Assembly (NCBI GenBank): GCA_002077065.1
Contig: NAJO01000045.1
Span: 1-64,000 of the forward strand
Direction of reading: 5' to 3'
Source: Cryoendolithus antarcticus
Taxonomy: Eukaryota > Ascomycota > Dothideomycetes > Cladosporiales > Cladosporiaceae
Length of the DNA: 64,000 bases
Below the pieces are notes generated by a model. That model was not told the DNA's origin, did no database searches, and was given only the letters and a program-made list of their open reading frames with translations. Positions 10,305 to 21,130 of the stretch are shown in pieces. Each line of letters opens with the position of its first letter. Position 1 is the first letter of the stretch. Position numbers and translations under genes: made by a program.

Positions 10305-12029
10305 CTACTTCTTCCCTCTGCTGCCTTGACTGATGAGCTTCTTCTTCATATGCTTGGGCAGCTTCGTCGTACGCTTCTCCCGCTTCTCCTCCTTCACCAA
10401 CAGCTTGTGCGCTTTCCGCTCCTCCTTGTCTTCGAATCGCTTGCCTCGCGGCTTGCCGTCTTCGCGCTCTACCCATATCGGCTCGCCATTCTCGTCGAGA
10501 GGTTCTTCGTCGCCGCTACTGCCCCCATCATCATCGTCGGTTCCAGTGTCGCCTTCACCTGAGGCCTCAGCATCCCCAGCTAGCTTCCTCGGCTGGTCGG
10601 TGCCGGGAGCCAGCAGGTTCTTGTACACGAGCGATTCGCCCTTGCCTTCATGTATGGTCTCCGCGTCGCGCTCGATATCGAACACCTGCTGCAAGTTCTG
10701 TGGGATGTACTGCTGCCGGAAGACTTCATTGTCGACGTCCTTGCTACTGGTGCCGTTCTCCACATCCTCGGCGTTGGCTGGGTCAGCAAGGAGGTCCTCT
10801 ACTGTCTTGCTCATAGCGGTCAGATCCCTGCCCCCGTGAGAAGAAGTGACGAAGTCGAACACTCTTCGCTCTGGAAGCGTATTGACGCCCTTCCTCGTGA
10901 AGAAGTCCGAGACATTCTTGATATCCATGCGTAAGAACTCAAGTGATCGCGGGTGATCGTGTTCCACGCTCTGACTCACATCGATCATGTAAAGCTGTTT
11001 GCTGTGGTATAGCAGATTGTACTCACTGAGATCCGCATGCACGAGATGACAGATCTGGTACATCATACGCATGTAGGTGAGTAGCGTGACGTACACTTCC
11101 CGCCATCGCTGCGCCACCAGGTCTGATGAGTCTTCTTCGAACTGCACGTCCCGTAATCTGGGAGCTGCGACACCTTTGCCGGATCCCAGAAATGACATGA
11201 CGAGCACATGAGCTCTGAGGTAGAGCGGCTCAGGGCATGGAATACCAGCAGCGTGCAGCCGTCGCAGATTCCGATACTCCTTCTCTGCCCAGACCTTGAC
11301 CTTGGCTCGGTTCGAAGACTTATTGTAGCCCTGCTTGAAACGATGCTCTCCCGAGACGTACTTGTCTCGATCCTTGAAGACAAGGATGCTAGTCTTGTAG
11401 ACTTTGATGGCGCGATGAAGTGGTGCTGCGGCATCCTCTGATTGTGGGATAGTCGTGCTGTGATACACATTGGCCTCCTTGCCCGTCGAAATAACTCCGT
11501 TGATCTCGCTGACGATGTTGCGGTTGAGCATCTGCAGCAAAATCATCCGGGTGCGTGGGTCCAAGACTTGCTCACTCGTCGCACGATCGCTTTTCTCGGC
11601 GCCTCCATGACCTTTGCCACCCAGTCCAGCTTCGCTGTTGGATAATTTCAGCTTGGCAGTGTGAGCAGAAAGAGATTTGATGTGATCGTCAACAGCTGCT
11701 CGAGTGTTGAGCTGTGGATTAGCTTTGGGCTTCTGAGACTCCGGGACTGCGTTGTCGTTGTTGCGCCTTTGTCGATTGTAAGCTTTTGTGTAGTCGGAAG
11801 GATTTGATGCCTGGAGTTCAGTATCTGAGTAGCCATCGTCGGATGGTTCGAAAAGGTCATCGAAGTCTTCGTCTTGCTCTGCATCATCTTCGGCATTCGT
11901 CTCCTCGGGTCCATCGTTGGCTGTATCTGCTGTGCTGGCTTGGACTGGCAGCGCAACATAGCCCTCGTTTTCGACGAAACGATGTGGCGGTTCATGCGCC
12001 GCGGCAGGATCGATAGCTGATGGACTCAT
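10305..12029 (-). CDS. RIO1: Serine/threonine-protein kinase RIO1
   Basis: A single-exon 574-aa protein starting at MSPSAIDP (ATG 12029; the longer frame begins with GTG). RIO1 hallmarks are in order: the flexible nucleotide loop STGKEANVY (about 181-189), the catalytic Lys in AIKVYKT (about 209), the catalytic loop HADLSEYN (about 331-338) with Asp and Asn, and the metal-binding IDVSQ (about 349-353). The N-terminus is acidic and disordered, the C-terminus Lys/Arg-rich, as in RIO1. This atypical kinase/ATPase releases late factors from cytoplasmic pre-40S ribosomes and supports cell-cycle progression. The family's C-terminal motif IPQNLQQV is present. Nothing suggests loss of function. Confidence 0.95.
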   Translation of the reverse strand: MSPSAIDPAAAHEPPHRFVENEGYVALPVQASTADTANDGPEETNAEDDAEQDEDFDDLFEPSDDGYSDTELQASNPSDYTKAYNRQRRNNDNAVPESQKPKANPQLNTRAAVDDHIKSLSAHTAKLKLSNSEAGLGGKGHGGAEKSDRATSEQVLDPRTRMILLQMLNRNIVSEINGVISTGKEANVYHSTTIPQSEDAAAPLHRAIKVYKTSILVFKDRDKYVSGEHRFKQGYNKSSNRAKVKVWAEKEYRNLRRLHAAGIPCPEPLYLRAHVLVMSFLGSGKGVAAPRLRDVQFEEDSSDLVAQRWREVYVTLLTYMRMMYQICHLVHADLSEYNLLYHSKQLYMIDVSQSVEHDHPRSLEFLRMDIKNVSDFFTRKGVNTLPERRVFDFVTSSHGGRDLTAMSKTVEDLLADPANAEDVENGTSSKDVDNEVFRQQYIPQNLQQVFDIERDAETIHEGKGESLVYKNLLAPGTDQPRKLAGDAEASGEGDTGTDDDDGGSSGDEEPLDENGEPIWVEREDGKPRGKRFEDKEERKAHKLLVKEEKREKRTTKLPKHMKKKLISQGSRGKK

Positions 12030-12319
12030 GTTGTCACCTGGAGAAGTTGGGATTTTCAGACGCACAACATCTGCTGCTGGACTTGACTCCCTTGATTGGA
12101 TAGCCTCTACAATGTCTGATTGTCGATGCTGTCCAGCTTTACATATCTAATGCCAAGAGGTGAATGTCGAAAGTTCACGGCAATAATAGAGTTGGATTTT
12201 AAGGCAGGGGTTGTGGCTTTTCCACACGTGAGATAACTGTCAACCCGACCACAGTGAACACGATTGGATGGAGTCTCCGACCCAGAATACTTCGCCCTCG
12301 CGCCAGTGTCTGAACGTCG

Positions 12320-13894
12320 ATGCCGGTCGGGCGAAGCAGCCTTGTCTGCCTCGCTTGCCTGCATTCTCGTAGTAATGTCAGCACAAGACTGAGGAACTGC
12401 ACTGGACTACTATGGAGCCCGGTAGCATTGGCAACAACTGGGAGCCGCGCAATTGCTAACGAGGCTCTCGCTGGCGAGGGCCACAGTAAGGGAGGCAGTT
12501 TCGCTCTCGTCACGACAATCGGGACCACAATCAAGCAATGGAGCCCCAGCAGCAACATAGACGACATACGTGCGGCTGTGCTCAGCCTCGACATCCTGAT
12601 CAAGTCGAGGGACCGTCGGAATGTAGTCTTGCGGAAGCTTTCGAATCCAGTGCCGGATGTCCTCACTGGCCGGATACATAATGAGAATGTCATGCCTCTC
12701 CCCCTACTCCGCCTGCCTGAAGCTGACGGAGCACCGATATCCCACACAGCGTTCAGACAAAAGATGAAGGATGCAACTGGGTACAAGGAGGTCAGGCTAG
12801 TGTTGCGTGCACAGCTACTGAGGTGCGAGTGGCCACGGGACATCCTACGCATCATGGCCGTTGCTATGCTACATCGCAAAACCGCCGAGCAACTGTGCTT
12901 GCTTCACGAGCCCATTATGCGTGCACTCTACCGCTGCCGTAATAATGTCACGGACAAGGATGTACTTTCGGCGATCACTGTCATAATCACACGCTTCAAT
13001 GTAGCTGGTTTGCGACCTCACGACATGTTAATCCATATGGGCTTCAAGTTCGCCGCCCGAGCGAGGAGTCTGCGTGGCATGAAGCGCTTTCTGAAGCTGC
13101 AGCGCGAGCGCGACAATGGCATGTCCCGCAACCAATTTCGAAGTGTGATCGCCAAGTTCAGTATCGGACATCGCGGTTTGGGCGAGATCCGCAACGGCCG
13201 CTGGCGACGATCAGAGCTCTTGCAAGTACTGACTGGGTTCGATGACGATGCAGATCTGTCCATGGAGAAGCAGTATCATCTCGGTAGCTTCCTCCACAGA
13301 CAAGACTGGCAGTACCTACACGGCTGGGTCGCTGTGCTAGCTCGGTGCAAAGCCAGCGATGCGATCTGGGAGGAGTGGCAGCAGTGGAAGGTCTGCGATG
13401 CCAGGCGGAGACCGAAGACATTGCAAAGTCATGCGCGAATGAATACTCGCATCCGAGGTGACTACTGGTTCATTGAGCAGATGGCCTACTCCGGGGATAT
13501 CAAGCGAGCCTGGCAGCTGCTGGGAGAGTCAGATGTGCCATTTGAGCGGCTGAAGTCTCGCGTAACGCATCGGCTCTTGGATCATTTGGAGTACTGCACG
13601 GTGTGGAGTGATGCCATTGCTACTGCGATGCTACGGAAGTACGATTACGAGCTTGGCATAATCGAGAAAGCCCTCGGCGTCACCTGGGAAGCTCTTAGAG
13701 AGGATGGCGATGGCAGGCACGTTCTGTTTCGCGATCAGGAGGAAGCCTTGGAGGAATTGAGTGCGGATAGTTGGACGCCGAACGAGAACTTCGGCTTCCC
13801 TCATGCCGACAGTGCAACTCTTGCGACGGAGCAGGAGCAATCTCTGCACGATGCGCCAGAGGGGGATTTGGTAGACCATACTCAACCCGCCTGA
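12320..13894 (+). CDS. Unknown protein, possible mitochondrial helical-repeat factor
   Basis: An intronless 524-aa frame begins at ATG 12320, divergent from RIO1 with 290 bp between. The first 45 residues are rich in Arg, Ser, Leu and Ala with no acidic residue (MPVGRSSLVCLACLHSR), which looks like a mitochondrial presequence. The body is a run of amphipathic helices with many Trp and Arg residues, reminiscent of fungal PPR-like mitochondrial RNA or translation factors, but no clear 35-residue repeat can be phased by eye. I do not recognise the family; the mitochondrial location is an inference from the N-terminus. Confidence 0.7.
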   Translation: MPVGRSSLVCLACLHSRSNVSTRLRNCTGLLWSPVALATTGSRAIANEALAGEGHSKGGSFALVTTIGTTIKQWSPSSNIDDIRAAVLSLDILIKSRDRRNVVLRKLSNPVPDVLTGRIHNENVMPLPLLRLPEADGAPISHTAFRQKMKDATGYKEVRLVLRAQLLRCEWPRDILRIMAVAMLHRKTAEQLCLLHEPIMRALYRCRNNVTDKDVLSAITVIITRFNVAGLRPHDMLIHMGFKFAARARSLRGMKRFLKLQRERDNGMSRNQFRSVIAKFSIGHRGLGEIRNGRWRRSELLQVLTGFDDDADLSMEKQYHLGSFLHRQDWQYLHGWVAVLARCKASDAIWEEWQQWKVCDARRRPKTLQSHARMNTRIRGDYWFIEQMAYSGDIKRAWQLLGESDVPFERLKSRVTHRLLDHLEYCTVWSDAIATAMLRKYDYELGIIEKALGVTWEALREDGDGRHVLFRDQEEALEELSADSWTPNENFGFPHADSATLATEQEQSLHDAPEGDLVDHTQPA

Positions 13895-14149
13895 AGCACA
13901 TCAATGGCGCTTTCATTCTATCTTTCCTATCCTTGGCCTCCACACGACGCCGTCTGTGCAAACTCCCACTATGCACACAGTCTACAGACACGCGGGTCGC
14001 TCCTTCCACACACCATTCGAAGGCACAGCGCCAAGACCAGCTAGCCAGCAGGATGAAACTATACTGCATCACATAACATCACTCTCCAATACGCACAGCT
14101 ACACACCACACAGCCATTCGGCGTGGAACACTCGTCAACGTGGGCCATC

Positions 14150-15613
14150 ATGGCAACAAAGTCAGCGCGAGAAGACACACCCTCCATCGACTTCGAGGTG
14201 GACGATATGACGATGGACATGATTCGCGCACTACTAGTTCAGAATCGCCCCATATTCGACGAACGCACCACCGATCAGCGGAATGGCGTCTCCTCCTACC
14301 ACATCGCCTTTGCTCTCCACCTTGTGGGAAAGTGGCCAAGCGTCTTCGATTACAACATCACATGCGGCAAGGACGCCGTCTTGTCAAAGGACAATAAGAA
14401 TGCGCACTGGTCTGCTCTGAAGTCATGGGTTCAGGAGCAAGTAGATTCACTGCGTTATCTCCCACGCAAAGGCTCCGAGCTCGAGCACGCGGATGGAAGG
14501 GTGAGGGATATGAGCGGACGTCTTGCACTGAGTGAAGCAACAATCCACTTTGCAGCCACTGAGCCGGAGATCAGCGTCAACATCTCTGAATCTACTGATT
14601 ATAAGCCCCTGGGTCTACAGCCCGAAGATGTTGGGCGAGGGCTCGAACGTCTGCAGATATACCTCGCCAAGTACATGGGGAAAGGCACTACTTCCCGCCA
14701 AGCGCCCACGCTGTTCTATCGTCACAATGGAGCGTTAGAGAAGATACGGGGATGCCCCTGTCTGGCTCAGTTGATCTCTTCCCAACATGCCACTCTGGAC
14801 CCGACGACTACGCTTCAATTTCAGTGCTACTTAGGCTGGACAAGCGCTCACTTCAAGGATCCTCCCGAACCGAAGCATGCTGTTCGACGTTGGAAGGCAG
14901 GCACCTCGTTCCATGATCCTCTCGATCTCGGCAACATCCCCGACCCCTCGCGCTGGGAGGACGTCGGCTTCCCAGAAGACTTGCCGAGCATGCACAGGCG
15001 AGGTTTCTACTTCACTGGATCGCTAAGGCCAGAGTATACTGGTCGCACTGACTTTGCGCTTATCACTCTACTCAACCGTGCCGGCACAATGTCAGAAAAG
15101 CGCGTGGTCTTCGGTCTAGTGCGACCATTCGAGGCTGATCTTCCCGCGGAAAGCCCAGACTGGTGCGGATGTCCGCATCTCATCGTCACTGCATGCTGGG
15201 ACTGGACAACTACTAGCGTGCAGTTCCGCGTGCGCGATGTCGATTTCAATCTCCGCGAGGCAGATGGAGCAGGTCCAAATGTCGACACAACTTGGGCTGA
15301 GCTCCAACGTCGCGGCCTCATTCTGCTTGGTCGCTTCCAAGGTGCGAGCGAAGCAGAAATCCGCGACTTCGCATATGCGCTTCGCAAGGTTCGAGCTATA
15401 GACGTGACTGAGTTACCTCGCCGATCGAGGTCGCCCAGCTTCGTCCGTACGCAAGTCGGTCCCAATCGGTATGGATCGGGATCCCCTGCCAATACGCTGA
15501 GGAAGTCCAGGATCAAAGACGAGGAGGAAGGCGCCCAAGAGCGCAAATGCGAGGAAGAGCATGATGCGGCGATGAAGGCGGAATGGGAAGCCGCGGCTCA
15601 GCAGAAGGCATGA
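14150..15613 (+). CDS. Unknown conserved-looking fungal protein
   Basis: A 487-aa intronless frame starts at MATKSARED (ATG 14150; the upstream GTG extension is rejected). It has no signal peptide or membrane helix. A central region from about residue 215 to 400 is rich in Trp, Phe and Asp and looks globular. The last 70 residues are Arg/Lys/Glu-rich and end in a charged helix (KEEEG..ERKCEEEHD type), probably a coiled coil or nuclear signal. I recognise no family. It lies in tandem with the preceding unknown gene, 255 bp downstream, but nothing shows co-regulation. Confidence 0.65.
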   Translation: MATKSAREDTPSIDFEVDDMTMDMIRALLVQNRPIFDERTTDQRNGVSSYHIAFALHLVGKWPSVFDYNITCGKDAVLSKDNKNAHWSALKSWVQEQVDSLRYLPRKGSELEHADGRVRDMSGRLALSEATIHFAATEPEISVNISESTDYKPLGLQPEDVGRGLERLQIYLAKYMGKGTTSRQAPTLFYRHNGALEKIRGCPCLAQLISSQHATLDPTTTLQFQCYLGWTSAHFKDPPEPKHAVRRWKAGTSFHDPLDLGNIPDPSRWEDVGFPEDLPSMHRRGFYFTGSLRPEYTGRTDFALITLLNRAGTMSEKRVVFGLVRPFEADLPAESPDWCGCPHLIVTACWDWTTTSVQFRVRDVDFNLREADGAGPNVDTTWAELQRRGLILLGRFQGASEAEIRDFAYALRKVRAIDVTELPRRSRSPSFVRTQVGPNRYGSGSPANTLRKSRIKDEEEGAQERKCEEEHDAAMKAEWEAAAQQKA

Positions 15614-16253
15614 TGCTGTCGTCATCAAAAGCGTCTGTCGGACTTCGTTAAGCCGTATCTGCGGCAATCTGAAGGTAAGGTTTGCCCTCAGCAAGTAATG
15701 CATTCTCCTTCAATGATGAGCATCAAAGCTCATCACCGGCGCGATACGCGGTTCGTCCAGCACCGCTGCTTCCAGCCCGTGTCGCACCGGGAGCAACACT
15801 CACATCATTTCACCGAAATGGCGGATGAAGACCTCAAAGAGAGCACTGAGCGACCGCGACATCTGACATTTCGCCAGAACCAGAATCTCAGGAGTCTTGC
15901 TGATTTACAATTGCAGACTACTTAGGGACCATGACATGCGCTACATCCTGCAGGGCAGTAAGGCGATTAGAGGGCTACACTGAGGGTGAAAGAGGAGAGT
16001 GTAGCGATGCGAACACTCGCAGCAGGAAGGGATACATGATACTGGGTCTGCTATAGTCATACACGCGCGGGTATCGAGCTACGGACGCTCCACTGCTTCC
16101 AGCCAGTCGAGAGCAGATACTCTACAGCAACATCATCAAGCGCGTTATCCCAGGACGCCACTCCCACTTCCCATCCTACATCCGCCCCTAACAGCGCTCA
16201 GTAAACACCACCTCCAGCTCCATGCTCGTCCCGATCCCATCCACCCATCCACC
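15614..16253. other. Convergent intergenic region, no gene seen
   Basis: It lies between the unknown + gene and the SMC3 stop. A 75-codon + frame at 15698 has no motif and is probably chance. The last 100 bases before SMC3 are C-rich. Confidence 0.4.
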
Positions 16254-19200
16254 TCACTTCCCCGCCCCCCCAACCTGCCCCTCAACAAAGTCAAGTGCAT
16301 CGTCGACCCCCACAACACTAATATTACTCGCCTTCCTCTGCTGACTAACCCCATAACACTTATCCGCAACCCTCAACATCTCCGGCCTGAAAGTCGTGCA
16401 AATAAACTGCCCCCCAGCCGCACTCTCCTGAATAAGCCCCGCGACAGCAGTGCGGTACTGCGCGTCGAGATTAGCGTCGACTTCGTCGAAGAGGTAGAAG
16501 GGCGCTGGGTCTGAGGCTTGGATCGCGAAGATCAAGGTAAGCGCGCAGAGCGACTTCTGACCGCCGGAAAGTTGCTGGATGCGTTGTTGTTCGTCGTGCT
16601 TAGAGTTGAAGGACACGGAGACGCCGACGCCGGTGTAGTTCTCTACTGTACCTGCAGCTTCTTCCTCGTCACTCTCATTGCCATTGGCGGCAGCTGTGCG
16701 ATCAGAGCGACGTTGGATGATCAGTCGGCCTTTGCCGGCAGGCACGAGACGTTCGAAGATCCGCGCGAATTCCTTGGAGACTTGACGGAAGGTGCGCTCG
16801 ATCGCTTCGTCTTTGCGAGTATCCAGAACGTCGATGAGAGTTCTGATAGAACCGTCAGAGCTGTCGAGCTCGGTACGGCGTTCCTCCAGAACCTCGCGCT
16901 GGCGTTCGAACTGCGCAAATTGCTCAAAGGCCTTCTTGTTAACGTGTCCGTACTTCTTCAACGCCTCTTTCACCTTATGCAGACGCGTCGTAGCAGTGTG
17001 AGAAGACATATTGGTATATGTGGCCGCGAACGCGGCCTCTGGCAGGGCTCCGAGGGAGCGAATCGAAGATGTCACGTCCGTGAGGCGCTCTTGCACAGCA
17101 CCGCGCTTGTGGGCGGCTTTCTGCATGGTCTTCTGGTAGTTCTGGATTGAGCGCTGGAGCTCTTCGACTTGTTGTTGCTTCTCTGCGCGAGAAGTCTCGG
17201 AAGTCTTGAGCTGCTGTTGCGCTTCTTCTATCGCTGTCTCATTCTCCGCAAGTTTGGCGTTGACATTGACCAATGACTTCGTCAGCCGCTTTAGATCCTT
17301 CTTTCGCTCATTGATCTGCGCAGCATTGCCGGTGCCATCGCTCGAAGCGCCCGCGTCCGCATCCTGGTCTTGTAGCTGGTCGAGACGTAGCCGCAGGTTC
17401 TCGCGTAGTTCCAGCTCGATCGTGGTCTTTCTGGCCTCGAGATCTGAGCGCTGTGCACTGAGATCGGCCACTTGCTCGCGCAGCGTCGGAAGCTGGCTGC
17501 TTGCTTGCTCCAGCTGATGTTCTTCGGCGTTAGACAGCGCCTTCTGGAACGCACTGTTAAGCTCGTTCTGATAGTCAGTCAACTGCTGGCTCTGATCGCG
17601 CTCATGACTCTGCACATTCAGCCGCTGCCTCTGCTTGCCTGCCACTTCATCCTTGCGCACACCAAGCTCTTGCTCCTTTCTCCTCAATTCATCTCGCAGT
17701 GGCCCATAGCCGCCCTCCATCTGCTGTCGACGCTGCTCGATATGCTGAAGATCACTCATTGCCTTGGTCACCTGCTGGTCCAGTGCCTCGCGCTCTTGCT
17801 GCAATGCAGACTTCTGCGATGCGTGGCTGTCGAACTCCTCCTGTGCCGCGGCAGTCCGTTTGATGGCGACCAGTCGTGAGTTACGGACGTCGTGATACCC
17901 ACCGGTGAGTGCGCCCTTCTTATCAGAGCGATCGCCGTCGGGAGTGATTGCGCTGACGCCGTGAGAGCGAGCATACTGCGAGGCGACTTGCAATGTTGGA
18001 CACACGATAGTCTTACCAAAGACTTGCTGGAAAGCCTTGTCGTAAATTGCATCGTATCGCAGCTTCGACAACAGCGGCACTGCATCGCTTGCTTTTGGAA
18101 TGTTCGCAGGCCGGGGCTTCAGCCGATTGAGCGGCATGAATGTGCATCGACCGCCTCTCTCTCGTTGCAGGATATCGACGATACGAGTGGCGATGTCATC
18201 ACTGTCGACAACGAAATGGAACAGCGAGGTACCAGCAGTGATCTCGATTGCAGTCTTGTATTTGTCCGGGAACTCGAAAAGCTCGCCGAGACAGCCATGA
18301 GTGCCCTGGATGTTGTGTTGACGGATGATGCGTCGTACTGATGCAAGGCCGCGCGCAGCGCTCTGGTCCATCATCTGTGCGAGAAAGCGCTCTGACTTGT
18401 CGAGCTCCTGTTGCGCATGTGTGAGTACGCTGTCAAGTCTTGCCTCTTCCCGCCAGACCTCCTTGCGACGGTCATTCAAGCGCTCCTTCTCATCCTTTGC
18501 AGTCTGAAGCTCGTTCGAGATTGTCTCCTGATCGCCACCGCGGTTCTGCAGACGATCTCGCAATGCTGTGATATCTCGCTCGAACTGCGCGATCTGACCC
18601 TCCATCTCCCCAAGGTCATCACTGATCTGCATGCTGACTGCTTTGCGTGTTGCGAGCTGCATATTGATCTCGTTGATCTGGCGTGTCAGGTCGGCGTCTC
18701 TCTCCTTCTTGTTGCGGTAGCGCTGGTTGCGACCCTGCTTCGCGTATAGCCTTGCACGTAGAGCTTCAGCATCATGCATCTGCTGCTTCGCAGCCTGCTC
18801 TGCCGCGCTGGCAGCCTCATACTGTGGGAGGAGACCTGCAAGCTCGGTCTCATGCGCTGCGATCTGCTGCTGAACCTGACGCAATTCTTGCGCTGCCTGT
18901 GTGCGAGCCTGCTGGGCTGCGTTCTGGCCCTCTGCCATTGCTTGCACATCATATTCCGCGGCAGCCTTGTCCTTCGCTGTGTCTCGGCGGTCCTCTTCAA
19001 GCTGCAGCTTCTCTTCAGTCAAGACCTTCAACTGCTGTTGCAGATCGGCAATCTCCGCTTCGACAGCCTCCAGCTCCTGCTCGCGCTCGGCCAACACCTC
19101 TCGATTCTCGTCACTCGTCTCCAGACCTCGATCGCGATCCTGCTCCAGTGTGCTGAGTGCGTCTTCGAGCGCCTCCTGCTCCTTCTTGTGGATCGTATAC

Positions 19201-19921
19201 TCGAGACATCGTCGTTCCCGATCCTTCTCCTGGAACTCACGAAGCTCGTTCTTCTCCTCTTCTAGCTCGCCCAGGCGTTCCCGAATATGGTCGAGCAAGT
19301 CGTCGATCTTGCCTCGCTTGTTCTTCGACTCGTCCATGATGCGAACACTCTCAGCACGCCGATCCTCGTAGACCTTGGTACCAGCGACTTCCTTCAGCAT
19401 GAGAAGACGTTCCGGGTCCTTCATATTGGTGATGGCCGTGATGCGACCTTGCGGCACGATATAGTAAGGATTGCTTTTGGAGAAGCCAGCGCTTTCCAGC
19501 AAACTCATGACTTCGCTCTTGGTGCTGTTCTTGCGATTGAGCGAGTACTCGTCCTTCTTCTGGCCGATCGTGCGACGAAGGACAACCTCATCGCCACCTG
19601 TGGGGAAGCGTTCGTCCGAGTTGTCGAAGACTAGCTCAACGTACGCGCTCATCACAGCTGACCCAGCACCTTCATGCAGCAATGCCTGCCGCTCCTCACG
19701 ACTCATACCCTGGTACTGATCGCCCAGCACGAAGCGGATGGCGGCGAAGAAGTTTGACTTGCCGGAGCCATTGCGGCCAACAATGACATTGTGTTTGGGC
19801 GAGAAGGGCTCGACCTCGGTGCGGTCCTTGTAGCTGCGGACTGTCAGTAGACTGTCCAGTCATCTTCACTACACTTTCCTCACCTCTTGAAGCCCTGTAT
19901 GAAGATCTGCTTGATATGCAT
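16254..19921 (-). CDS. SMC3: Cohesin subunit SMC3
   Basis: Two exons, 19921-19884 (38 nt) and 19833-16254, separated by a 50-nt intron (GTGAGG donor, TACTGAC branch, CGCAG acceptor), encode 1205 aa, the normal SMC3 length. The tiny first exon encodes MHIKQIFIQGFK, and splicing creates GFKSYKD. Walker A GRNGSGKS is at about 32-39. GQKKDEY contains the paired lysines acetylated by Eco1 during cohesion establishment. Long coiled coils flank a hinge around GCLGELFEFPDKY. The C-terminal ATPase half has LSGGQKSL and Walker B FYLFDEVDA. With SMC1 and the kleisin it forms the ring holding sister chromatids together. It is divergent from YAF9. The gene is intact and presumably essential although less than 20 kb from the telomere. 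Confidence 0.97.
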
Positions 19922-20235
19922 CTTGCCTGTGGCGCGTGCAGCGCGAGCTCGACTAGGTAGTCGCGTGCTCTGCGCGTTTGCCGTCGTCGTCGTTCGTTCC
20001 CGTACAGTCCACGACGCGATCCCTACTCGTAACGATGTTGCCTGTAGTAAAAGTGCACGACTGTATTTATGTATAGTCGGGCAAGTAATTACCACTAAGT
20101 GAGGTCGACGCGTAGGAGCGCGTCGCGGGGCAATCGCGACCCTAACCCTCGCACCTGCCCAATCTCACCCACTCCTATTCATCAAGGCCCTCTCCACCTT
20201 CATCACCCGCCCTCCTCACACTCCACCATCAAGCC
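19922..20235. promoter_or_regulatory. Bidirectional SMC3/YAF9 promoter with telobox-like element
   Basis: This 314-bp spacer lies between two start codons facing away from each other. It contains ACCCTAACCCT at 20139-20149, nearly two telomere units, about 90 bp upstream of the YAF9 ATG. Telobox elements in yeasts and plants bind Myb-type telomere-repeat proteins and drive housekeeping genes; a role here is inference. The 80 bp before the YAF9 start are strongly CT-rich. Confidence 0.55.
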
Positions 20236-21030
20236 ATGCCCGCCGCCCCCTCCAAGCGCCTCCGCGGCCAAAAGATCGCCCGAAACTTCATAATCGGCAA
20301 CTCCGCCGTACAACTCCCCCACCCGCTCTTCATAGACCCCCCCTCAGGCCATACAAAAGGCTGGCGAGTTTACGTGCGGCCCCTGCCAAACGGCCCAGAC
20401 ATCACAACCTGGCTCAAGAAAGTCCAGTTCAAACTGCATCACACCTACGCCGACGCTTCGCGCACGATAGAAAGCGCGAATGTCAAAGATGGCTGTTTCG
20501 AGATACAGGAGACTGGGTATGGCGAGTTTGGCGTGGAGCTGAGGCTGTATTTCCCGACGGAGAGTGGCGAGAAGGCGCAGTATAGGGAGCACTATCTGGT
20601 GTTGACGTACTGGGGGAGTCCGGAGCAGCAAGCCGCGCAGGAGGCGAAGAATTGGATTGTTAGTGAGCGGGTAGAGACGATCGAGTTCAATGAGCCGACT
20701 GTCGATTTTGCCAAGACGCTCGCTTCGGAGGAGCAGTTCAATTGGTTGAAGGTCAAGAAGGGACGAGGAAAGGGGAAGAAGCCGGAGTATGTGTTTGAGG
20801 GGGAGATTGATCCTTCTGCGTTACTGCCTGAGAAGGCACCCGAGGGAAAAGATGGGAGTGGGATGGGTGCTGGGGCTGCGTGGAGCCAGCGGTATGAGAG
20901 GCAAGTCATCTCGCAGCTGACGAGTAGTGAGAAGATTCTGCAAGGGATGATCGAGGAGGAGCAGGGGAAGATGGAAGAGAGGAAGAGGCGCATGGAGGAG
21001 TTGGGAAGGGCGATAGAGTCAAAGGGATGA
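20236..21030 (+). CDS. YAF9: YEATS-domain protein YAF9 (NuA4/SWR1 subunit)
   Basis: A 264-aa intronless protein starts at ATG 20236. The YEATS domain fills about residues 14-125: GHTKGWRVYVRP, the buried FKLHHTYADASR strand region, then the acyl-lysine loop ETGYGEFGVELRLYF. Many Yaf9 proteins have Trp where this one has Tyr in GYGEF, still an aromatic suited to the reader pocket. The C-terminus is a charged coiled coil (EEEQGKMEERKRRMEEL) used for complex assembly. Yaf9 reads acetylated or crotonylated histone H3 and belongs to the NuA4 acetyltransferase and SWR1 H2A.Z exchange complexes. TAF14 is the alternative family member, but length and coiled coil favour YAF9. Confidence 0.88.
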   Translation: MPAAPSKRLRGQKIARNFIIGNSAVQLPHPLFIDPPSGHTKGWRVYVRPLPNGPDITTWLKKVQFKLHHTYADASRTIESANVKDGCFEIQETGYGEFGVELRLYFPTESGEKAQYREHYLVLTYWGSPEQQAAQEAKNWIVSERVETIEFNEPTVDFAKTLASEEQFNWLKVKKGRGKGKKPEYVFEGEIDPSALLPEKAPEGKDGSGMGAGAAWSQRYERQVISQLTSSEKILQGMIEEEQGKMEERKRRMEELGRAIESKG

Positions 21031-21130
21031 GGTGATGAACTGTTGCAATTCTGCATGCTTTTGTGTGCTTAGCGTGGCGTTGGTGGCTGCTCTACGATAT
21101 CCAACAATCGACCAGCCGAATCTTCGTCGC

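Noticed and set aside
12199..12879. 226-codon minus frame opposite the mitochondrial-like gene
   Set aside because: It is antisense to a longer, better-supported + gene and crosses the RIO1 promoter; residue composition is that of a shadow frame.
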